A stretch of DNA of 22,294 bases from Candidatus Mnemosynella bozhongmuii. Its GTDB lineage: Archaea; Halobacteriota; Archaeoglobi; Mnemosynellales; Mnemosynellaceae. How positions within the stretch are numbered: the first letter of the stretch is position 1; each line of letters starts with the position of its first letter. The position numbers and the translations under genes are program-made. Positions 7,298 to 13,098 of this stretch are shown here, piece after piece. The notes beneath the pieces were generated by a model. It was not told where the DNA came from. It made no database searches and saw nothing but the letters and a program-made list of their open reading frames with translations. The stretch is from NCBI GenBank assembly GCA_014361165.1, contig JACIWD010000128.1, forward strand, positions 1 through 22,294, in the 5' to 3' direction.

Positions 7298-7662
7298 AAT
7301 TTGAGGATTACCTCATGGCGATTCACAAGCTGGAAAGGGAGAAGGGATATGCGAGAAACAAGGATATAGCGAAGATGCTCAGGGTTTCGGCTTCAACTGT
7401 AAGCGAGATGCTCAAAAAGCTTGATGATGAGGGTTATGTGCTCTTTGAGAAGTATTTCGGTGCAAGGCTTACAGAGAAGGGGAAGGAATTCGTGAAATTT
7501 CTCGGGGAGAGGAGGAGGGTGATCCTCGAATTTCTCCTTTCTATCGGTGCGGAGAGGGAGCTTGCAGAGGAACAGACGTGCTTGATGGAGCATGTGATAA
7601 AGCCAGAGGTGCTCGAACTTATGAAGAGGAATCTTGAGAGCTCAAAGGAGGGATCTCGATGA
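7294..7662 (+). CDS. Short DtxR/MntR-like metal-dependent transcriptional regulator
   Basis: The protein has 122 residues: a winged helix (KDIAKMLRVSASTVSEMLKKLDDEGYV, recognition helix around residues 33-44) and the DtxR dimerisation helices ending in TCLMEHVIKPEVLELM. It has no SH3-like third domain, like MntR and other short members. By eye, Asp5 matches the Asp8 ligand position of Bacillus MntR, while Cys96-Glu99-His100 match DtxR Cys102-Glu105-His106. The first-site histidine on helix 4 appears to be arginine (Arg74). This mixed site makes the metal hard to predict. The start is the ATG at 7294 in an ATGA overlap with the upstream ATPase and preceded by GGAG; an ATG at 7282 is inside that gene. 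It probably autoregulates the operon through the palindromes at 4287-4334 (inference). Confidence 0.8.
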   Translation: MKFEDYLMAIHKLEREKGYARNKDIAKMLRVSASTVSEMLKKLDDEGYVLFEKYFGARLTEKGKEFVKFLGERRRVILEFLLSIGAERELAEEQTCLMEHVIKPEVLELMKRNLESSKEGSR

Positions 7663-8516
7663 GGGAGCTCTGCATAATAAGCGGAAAGGGAGGAACCGGA
7701 AAGACGACAATCACAGCATCATTTGCTGTCCTTTCGGAGAATAAGATTATTGCGGACTGCGATGTCGATGCTCCTGATCTTCATCTTCTTCTCAAACCGG
7801 AAATTCAGAGAGAGGAGGAGTTCAGAGGGAGAAAGGTTGCGAGGATTATCGAAGAGAGATGCACGCACTGCGGAAGATGCGCTGATTTCTGCCGTTTCAA
7901 TGCAATCTCTGATTTCAGGGTGAATGAATTTCTGTGCGAGGGCTGCTCGGTCTGCAGACTCGTATGTGGGGAGAATGCAGTGGAGATGCGTGAGGAGTCT
8001 GTTGGCTCTCTCTACATCTCGAAGACCCCTTACGGATGGATGTGCCATGCCTCTCTTAAACCCGGTGAAGAAGCCTCGGGAAAGCTGGTTCATGAGGTGA
8101 AGAAGAGAGCGAGAGAGCTCGCAAAAGAGGAGAGCTCGGAGCTCATTCTCATAGATGCTCCTCCGGGCATCGGATGCTCTCTGATTGCAACTCTGAGCGG
8201 AGCAGATTTTTCGCTGATAGTTACAGAACCAACTCTTTCCGGAGTTCATGACATGGAAAGAGTTCTCTCTGTTGCGGAACACTTCGGAGTTCATCCGTTT
8301 GTGTGCGTGAACAAGTATGATTTGAACGAGGAGGTCACTGAGAGAATTCTGTTCATCTGCGAGGAGAGAGGAATTGAGGTTGCGGGCATGATTCCGTTTG
8401 ATGAAGCTATCGTGATGGCTCTGAAAAACGGGAAAATTGCAGTTCTTGAGAATGGAAGGGCTTCCTCGGCCATCAGAGAGCTCTGGAAGACGATTTCTGA
8501 AGTGATGAGAATATGA
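7659..8516 (+). CDS. MinD/ParA-type P-loop ATPase with inserted dicluster ferredoxin (COG1149 type), second copy
   Basis: The protein has 285 residues and is a paralogue of the product at 6470-7297. It carries Walker A ISGKGGTGKTT (7-17), ADCDVDAPD, ferredoxin cysteines 68/71/74/78 and 93/96/99/103, LIDAPPGIGCS and TEPTLSGVHDMERV. The second cluster motif reads CxxCxxCxxxCG, without the usual proline after the last cysteine. Such ATPases are commonly encoded as tandem pairs and may act as a heterodimer; here the pair is separated by the regulator gene. Translation starts in an ATGA overlap with that gene after GGAGG. It is the last gene of the operon, and its final 44 bases overlap the convergent methyltransferase gene, which leaves no room for a long terminator between them. 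Confidence 0.88.
   Translation: MRELCIISGKGGTGKTTITASFAVLSENKIIADCDVDAPDLHLLLKPEIQREEEFRGRKVARIIEERCTHCGRCADFCRFNAISDFRVNEFLCEGCSVCRLVCGENAVEMREESVGSLYISKTPYGWMCHASLKPGEEASGKLVHEVKKRARELAKEESSELILIDAPPGIGCSLIATLSGADFSLIVTEPTLSGVHDMERVLSVAEHFGVHPFVCVNKYDLNEEVTERILFICEERGIEVAGMIPFDEAIVMALKNGKIAVLENGRASSAIRELWKTISEVMRI
7854..7892 (+). repeat. 39-bp perfect direct repeat, copy 2
   Basis: It is identical to 6659-6697. Both lie in the first cluster motif of the paired ferredoxin-MinD ATPases. Confidence 0.9.
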
Positions 8517-9120
8517 CGATGAAGCTTGCTGAGGGATGAATTCCCTCCCTCACCTCATCCTCAAAATCTGAATCTGAGGAGAAGAAGAGAGTCGAGAAAG
8601 CTTCAATGATTCTGAATCCTGATTTCCTGAGAAGCTCCTTCACCTCTTCCGCAGAAAGAAAACGAGCATGAGAGTAAATCGGATGACCTTTTTTGCCCTT
8701 CTCTGCGTAAATCTTTCCGAGAGGGCTCTCCCTCGGAATGAATCCCAAGACGAGATTCTCAGAGACTCTCGAAGCTTCTCTAAGAGCTCTTTCAGCATTC
8801 AGGAAGCAGAGAGAGGTTATGAAATATGAGGTTTTGAAGCTCTTCTCTCTGAACGGAAGGTTATGGGCATCCGCAAGGATGACTTCTATTCCCCTTATTC
8901 TCGCTATCCTCAGCATCCTCTTTGAAACATCCACCCCGACCTCTATTCCAAGCTTTTCGGCAAATCTTCCTGTCCCAACTCCTATTTCAAGAGAGGGTCC
9001 GGGAAATCGAATCTTCCTGAGAGTTCTGAGCTCAAGTTCGAAGATTTTCGAACCTATCTCAGAATCATACCATGAGTCATAGCTCTCTGCAAGAGGATCA
9101 AAAGGAGTTTCAAGGGGCAT
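8473..9120 (-). CDS. Class I SAM-dependent methyltransferase (Methyltransf_11/UbiE type)
   Basis: The protein has 215 residues. It begins with FDPLAESYDSWYDS, typical of UbiE-like methyltransferases. Motif I is SLEIGVGTGRFAEKLG near residues 43-58, the acidic residue after strand 2 is in VGVDVSKRML, and the later strand segment is ADAHNLPFREKSF. The C-terminal part, SAEEVKELLRKSGF, is the usual last helix of these enzymes. The substrate cannot be read from sequence: small molecules, metals and quinone precursors are all known for the group. It overlaps the upstream DUF134 gene by 11 bases and is third in a purE-DUF134-methyltransferase operon. The convergent 44-base overlap with the MinD-type ATPase lies in the last codons of both; the C-terminal residues after about 200 are low-complexity. 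Confidence 0.8.
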   Translation of the reverse strand: MPLETPFDPLAESYDSWYDSEIGSKIFELELRTLRKIRFPGPSLEIGVGTGRFAEKLGIEVGVDVSKRMLRIARIRGIEVILADAHNLPFREKSFKTSYFITSLCFLNAERALREASRVSENLVLGFIPRESPLGKIYAEKGKKGHPIYSHARFLSAEEVKELLRKSGFRIIEAFSTLFFSSDSDFEDEVREGIHPSASFIVIFSSLQKSSSRAL

Positions 9121-9394
9121 CGATTCCCTCTATGAGAATTGCCTTCCCGTTTACGAGAGCATCAACAACCTTCCTTCTGCCGCTTTTCAGATCCATCCAG
9201 AGAGTCTTCCTCGAAACACCCATCTTCTCAGCGGCTTCCTCCTGAGTCAGGCCTTCGAGGTCAACAAGGCGCATCGCCTCTATCTCCTGAAGCTTCAGAA
9301 CCACATGCTCCAGTTCTCTTCCCGGAATTCCCCTTGGCTTGAACATCAGACATTTCGGATGGCATCCAATTCTCCTTCTCGCTCTCCTCGGCAT
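9110..9394 (-). CDS. DUF134 family helix-turn-helix protein
   Basis: The protein has 94 residues. It starts MPRRARRRIGCHPKCLMFKPRG, and an HTH resembling sigma-70 region 4 follows (EAMRLVDLEGLTQEEAAEKMGVSRKTLWMDLKSGRRKVVDAL). This order is that of DUF134 proteins, small predicted DNA-binding proteins of archaea and anaerobic bacteria that are often encoded close to NifX-like genes. The Cys/His pair GCHPKC near residue 10 could bind a metal. The start ATG shares its A with the TGA of purE (TGATG), so it is translationally coupled. Given that the Mrp/NifX operon lies immediately beyond the next gene, this protein may regulate or sense for that system. This is inference from context, and no target site is shown. 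Confidence 0.82.
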   Translation of the reverse strand: MPRRARRRIGCHPKCLMFKPRGIPGRELEHVVLKLQEIEAMRLVDLEGLTQEEAAEKMGVSRKTLWMDLKSGRRKVVDALVNGKAILIEGIDAP

Positions 9395-9867
9395 CAGACT
9401 TCTCCTCTCAGCTCCTCATCAGCTCTCTCAATCTCCTCTTTCATCTTCCTCTGATACTCCTCAACCTTCCTTCTGACTCCTTCATCCCTCATGCCAATGA
9501 TCTTCGCTGCAGCCAGAGCAGCTGATTCGGGTTCGAGAACCACAAGAGGAGCTACTCCAGAGGGCATTCTAAGAGATGAGAAGATGTCGGCTCCTCCAAA
9601 TCTCTCAGAATAGGGAGGACATGCTATCACTGGAGAGCTCACGGAGGCGTCAACCATTCCGGAGAGAGCATTTGACCTTCCTGCAACCGTGATGTAAACA
9701 ACATCCTCGGGATACTCCCTCAGAATCTTAAGGAGTTTTTCAGGAGTTTTGTGTGCTGAAGCAACTCTCTTCTCGCACGAGATCCCAAAGAGTTTGAGAG
9801 AGTTCTCAATCTTCTTCACAAACTCCGCATCGCTCTTTGAACCCATGAGAATCACAACCTGAGGCAT
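9394..9867 (-). CDS. purE: Phosphoribosylaminoimidazole carboxylase PurE, class II type
   Basis: PurE makes carboxyaminoimidazole ribonucleotide in purine synthesis. The protein has 157 residues with the family opening ILMGSKSDAEFV and SAHKTPE. The residues separating the classes point to class II, the type in Treponema and the animal PAICS protein: Lys follows SAH, AGRSNALSGMVD replaces the class I AGGAAHLPG segment, and GADIFSSLRMPSG with VLEPESAALAAAKI follow. Class II enzymes carboxylate AIR directly with CO2 and need no PurK. No purK is seen in the window, which is consistent but not proof. A TATA box 25-31 bases before the ATG, with no ribosome site, suggests a leaderless transcript that also carries DUF134 and the methyltransferase. 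Confidence 0.88.
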   Translation of the reverse strand: MPQVVILMGSKSDAEFVKKIENSLKLFGISCEKRVASAHKTPEKLLKILREYPEDVVYITVAGRSNALSGMVDASVSSPVIACPPYSERFGGADIFSSLRMPSGVAPLVVLEPESAALAAAKIIGMRDEGVRRKVEEYQRKMKEEIERADEELRGEV

Positions 9868-9891
9868 GAGGGAGGGTTTTTCCCAAACTTC

Positions 9892-9898
9892 TTATAAA
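9892..9898 (-). promoter_or_regulatory. TATA box of purE, inside the end of the MFS gene
   Basis: On the minus strand this reads GATTTATAAG. It overlaps the last codons and stop of the MFS transporter. The core is about 28 bases upstream of the purE ATG, the spacing expected when transcription begins at or near the start codon; no Shine-Dalgarno sequence precedes that ATG. Confidence 0.55.
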
Positions 9899-11088
9899 TC
9901 TTTCTCCTCAGAGGGCAGTTTCATTTTGCATGAGAGAGCTGTGAAGAAAATTCCGAAAATAGGAGCAGAGGAGAGAACATACCAGCCAAGAATGATGTCT
10001 CTCTCAACAAGAAGCTTTGTGATAAAAGGACCGATTGCATTAGCAGAGTTTGAAACAAGACCGATTGCAAATGCACCGCTTGTGACCATTTCCTGGGGAA
10101 ATATCACAGCAGGAGTGCTCCAGAAAACAGGAGCAACGCCCTGAACTCCTGCTGAGAGGAAGAGGGAGATGTAGAAGAGCCTGTGATCCCCTGTTTTTAT
10201 GGCATGGGTTGTGAGAAGGAGTCCGATGCATCCGATGATGTAAGAGGCAACCATCATCTCTGATGCTTTCCGGAAGAGCTCTCTGTTGGTTTCAGCTCCG
10301 ATGGAAACTCTGTATGTTAGATATCCTATGAAGACTGACCAGAAGACCTTCGAAGATGAGAGAAGAACTGAGAGGGAGCTTGCGTCAGCTCTTGAGAGAC
10401 CGAGGGAGAATGCTGTTGAGGGAAGGAGACCCTGGATTGTGAAGACAACCCAGAGAGCGAAGAAAAGAGAGAGACCCCAGACATAGGTGATTTTCAGCCT
10501 CCAAGGAGAGCCCCTTCTCTCCTCTGAAGGAGCTTCAAGATCCTCGACGAAAATCCACCAGACGGCAAGACCGAGGAGCATGAGAAATGCGGTTGAGAAG
10601 AAAGCAAATCTCCATCCCAGGAGGGAGACCAGTTTATCTCCCGAGAAGCTGCCGAAGACTCCTCCGAGAAATATGCCTCCGAGAATGATTCCCTTGGCGA
10701 ATGCCCTCTCCTCTCTGAAGAGTTCCGCAACCTGAGCTGAGAAAAGCGGCACGAGAGCTATGATGAATCCCTGAATGAATCTGAGAATGAGGAAAACCGG
10801 AAATGAGGGAATGATGGGGATTAGAAGCTGGGGAACCGCTGCAAAGAGGACGGAGAGGAGGACCCCTTTCTTGAAATTCCTCTCGAAATATCTTGATCGA
10901 CCGAGGAAGAAGGCAACGAAGAGACCGATGGTGTAGGAAACATATCCCCAATCATAGAGATCAGATGAGACCGAGAGGAAATTCATGAGCTCTTCTCTCG
11001 CAATTGAGCTCATGGTGAGAGTTGCAAATCCGAGCATCATGAGAAGGGTGTCAAGAAGAACATAGAGATGAGAGCGAGTGAATTTCAC
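9892..11088 (-). CDS. Major facilitator superfamily transporter
   Basis: This is a hydrophobic protein of 398 residues with about twelve predicted membrane helices in two halves, separated by a charged loop near residues 185-200 (EDLEAPSEERRGSPWR). Between helices 2 and 3 is the short FFLGRSRYFERNFKKG, the position of the MFS motif A. The large first-half segment RFIQGFIIALVPLFSAQVAELF is typical of drug/sugar-phosphate type MFS proteins. Substrate is unknown. The start is a GTG at 11088 preceded by GGGTGAT. It is followed by purE on the same strand, but purE appears to have its own promoter, so co-transcription is optional. Its own short leader fits a TATA box near 11121-11128. Confidence 0.8.
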   Translation of the reverse strand: MKFTRSHLYVLLDTLLMMLGFATLTMSSIAREELMNFLSVSSDLYDWGYVSYTIGLFVAFFLGRSRYFERNFKKGVLLSVLFAAVPQLLIPIIPSFPVFLILRFIQGFIIALVPLFSAQVAELFREERAFAKGIILGGIFLGGVFGSFSGDKLVSLLGWRFAFFSTAFLMLLGLAVWWIFVEDLEAPSEERRGSPWRLKITYVWGLSLFFALWVVFTIQGLLPSTAFSLGLSRADASSLSVLLSSSKVFWSVFIGYLTYRVSIGAETNRELFRKASEMMVASYIIGCIGLLLTTHAIKTGDHRLFYISLFLSAGVQGVAPVFWSTPAVIFPQEMVTSGAFAIGLVSNSANAIGPFITKLLVERDIILGWYVLSSAPIFGIFFTALSCKMKLPSEEKDL

Positions 11089-11120
11089 GATATCACCCGA
11101 AAAAAGGAGAATGGAGAGGG

Positions 11121-11128
11121 AATAAAAG
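11121..11128 (-). promoter_or_regulatory. Possible TATA box of the MFS gene
   Basis: On the minus strand this reads CTTTTATT. It lies about 36 bases before the GTG start, which would give a leader of some ten bases holding the GGGTGAT site. It is a modest match; it also marks the end of the long redox operon, whose last stop is at 11155. Confidence 0.4.
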
Positions 11129-11154
11129 CTTTACCATTCTTTTAGCTATGAAAA

Positions 11155-13098
11155 TCATGAAGAACCTTCTTTTTTCAGTGCTCTCGCAAGAAGTTCTGTA
11201 ATATCAAGCACCTCGATTTCTGTAACGCTCTGAAGATTCAGCTTGCAGAAAGGACATGAGGAGACGATTGCATCAACGCCCTTCCTCTCAGCTTCTTCAG
11301 CTCTCCTTCTTGCAATCTCCTGAGATTTGGAAGGATTCCACGCCCTGAGACCTCCACCTCCACCGCAGCATCTTGAGTTCTCTCTGTTCTCCTCGAACTC
11401 GATGAGCTGAGCTCCGGGAACCGCTTCTATAACCCTTCTGGGCTCCTCATATATTCCGAACTCCCTTCCGAGATGGCAGGGATCATGATAGATGACCTTC
11501 ATCTCAACCTCTCTCAGCGGAAGTTCCTCAACTCTCTCTTCGAGAAGCTCCACAACATGAGCTGCGTCTATTCCGTAATCGCTCTGGAAGGTTGCATGGC
11601 ATCCGGCGCATGAGGTTATCACGGGCTTCGTGAAGATTTCAAGATTTCTCCTTTTCAGCTCCTCAACCTCATATCCTGATCTCAGAAGAGGAGAGCCGCA
11701 ACAGAGGAGGCTCTTGGGAACAGAGTAGGAAATTCCAAGAACGTCGAGAATTTTCTTTGTGCTCTCATAGATCCCCTCTGTTCTGAATTTTGCGGTGCAT
11801 CCGGGGAAGTAAATGAGTTCTGCGTCTTCCCTCTCCTCAAAAATTTCAGCCCTCTCCCCGTAGGGATTGCCTGTCTCAAGAGTGTTTCTGTAAATAGCTC
11901 TGTGCCTCTCAGGGTTGAGATTTTGAGAGACGAAGAAGCCTCTCAGTCTTTCGATGAGCTCGGGTGTTCTGTGACCCATCTGGCATGCAGAGGTGCAATA
12001 ATAGCATGTGCTACAGCTGAAAAGAGAATCTCTGAGCCCCTCATCTATGAACCTTGCAGGATTTTTCTCCTTTGGAGGGATGAAAAGATGAGAAGCTTTC
12101 TCTCCCTTCTCAAAATTTTGAAGACTGATCTCATCAACAGAGTAAAGACCGAGTGCCATGGCCGTGAGCTCTGAAATGTCTATGATGTTGGGCTTCTCTC
12201 TCCTTCTTCCATTCCTCTCATAATAAACGCAATCTAAATGAATTGCACACTTCGGGCATGAGACAACAAGAAAATCAGCACCTGAGTTCTCGAATTCATC
12301 TATCTTCTTTTCCCTCTCCCTCTTCGCAACTGAATTGCAGTTCATCCAGCTTGAAACTCCGCAGCATCTTGAATTCTCTCTGTTCTCCTCGAACTCGATG
12401 AGCTCTCCGAAGGCCTCTATAAGCCTTCTGGGCTCCTCGTAAATATTCAAGTATCTTCCGAGCCTGCAGGAGTCATGATAGATGAATTTGAATGGAAGTT
12501 TATTTACATGAATCCTTTCAAGATTCTCTGCTATGAACTGCGAGATGTGAACTGCAGGAACTCTGTGAAGATCCCTGAGAGAATGGAGGCATTCTGCGCA
12601 GCTCGTGATCACGAGCTTCACACCTCTGAAGAGGCCCTTCAGAGATTCTTTCAGCTCCTCAAACTCATCGAGCATACCCGAGTAATAGAGATCGTGACCG
12701 CAGCATGCTGTGATGACTCTTGGAGAAATTCCAAGATGATTCAGAACTTTCAGAGCGGAATAACCCATGTTGCTGTATTTCCTCTCTCTTCCCATCGCGG
12801 AGTAATCACCGTAGGGCTGTTGCTCCACAAATTTGAACGCTATGTCAAAAACCGGAGTGCAACCGGGGAAGAAGGCAATTTCGGAATTCCCATCAGTCTC
12901 CACACCCCTGTACTTCCATGAGAAGAAGGGTGAGAATGAAAGGAGGGTCAGGAACATTGAACCATGACTTCCTCTCGCTCCGTGCACATATCTGCTCAGG
13001 GGCACAATCCTCCTGAGGTCAACTCCAGTTGGACATCCCTTCTCACAGAGCATGCAGAGAAGACATTCCGAGATCTCCTCTCCAATTTTCTTCTTCAT
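11155..13098 (-). CDS. Double HdrD-like protein: two tandem [4Fe-4S]-plus-CCG-domain modules
   Basis: The protein has 647 residues. Each half is an HdrD-like unit. Module 1 has a [4Fe-4S] motif (Cys12/15/18/22) and two CCG domains (Cys80, 132-133, 167/170; Cys211, 245-246, 281/284). Module 2 repeats this (Cys362/365/368/372; 434, 466-467, 497/500; 541, 577-578, 615/618). CCG domains in HdrB/HdrD hold the non-cubane clusters that cleave disulfides, so four such sites could form. Module 1 lacks the glycine run after its second CCG (CCGVSS versus CCGGGGG), hinting that the two halves differ in function. Each half has one ferredoxin motif where HdrC/HdrD normally have two. The ATG at 13098 overlaps the upstream stop (ATGA) with GAGGAG before it. 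Substrate is unknown. Confidence 0.85.
   Translation of the reverse strand: MKKKIGEEISECLLCMLCEKGCPTGVDLRRIVPLSRYVHGARGSHGSMFLTLLSFSPFFSWKYRGVETDGNSEIAFFPGCTPVFDIAFKFVEQQPYGDYSAMGRERKYSNMGYSALKVLNHLGISPRVITACCGHDLYYSGMLDEFEELKESLKGLFRGVKLVITSCAECLHSLRDLHRVPAVHISQFIAENLERIHVNKLPFKFIYHDSCRLGRYLNIYEEPRRLIEAFGELIEFEENRENSRCCGVSSWMNCNSVAKREREKKIDEFENSGADFLVVSCPKCAIHLDCVYYERNGRRREKPNIIDISELTAMALGLYSVDEISLQNFEKGEKASHLFIPPKEKNPARFIDEGLRDSLFSCSTCYYCTSACQMGHRTPELIERLRGFFVSQNLNPERHRAIYRNTLETGNPYGERAEIFEEREDAELIYFPGCTAKFRTEGIYESTKKILDVLGISYSVPKSLLCCGSPLLRSGYEVEELKRRNLEIFTKPVITSCAGCHATFQSDYGIDAAHVVELLEERVEELPLREVEMKVIYHDPCHLGREFGIYEEPRRVIEAVPGAQLIEFEENRENSRCCGGGGGLRAWNPSKSQEIARRRAEEAERKGVDAIVSSCPFCKLNLQSVTEIEVLDITELLARALKKEGSS
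11363..11408 (-). repeat. 46-bp near-identical internal repeat of the double HdrD gene, module 2 copy
   Basis: It matches 12359-12404 with one mismatch and encodes IEFEENRENSRCCG in both halves. It is direct evidence that the halves arose by internal duplication or have exchanged sequence since. Confidence 0.88.
12359..12404 (-). repeat. 46-bp near-identical internal repeat of the double HdrD gene, module 1 copy
   Basis: It is the partner of 11363-11408, one mismatch in 46. A second, weaker matching stretch lies beside it (coding YEEPRR.IEA in both modules). Confidence 0.88.

Noticed and set aside
11155..13098. Calling the double HdrD a glycolate oxidase GlcF or lactate-utilisation LutA protein
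   Set aside because: These share CCG domains, but the tandem arrangement and the hdrABC neighbours fit Hdr-type function better; no GlcD/LutB partner gene is adjacent.
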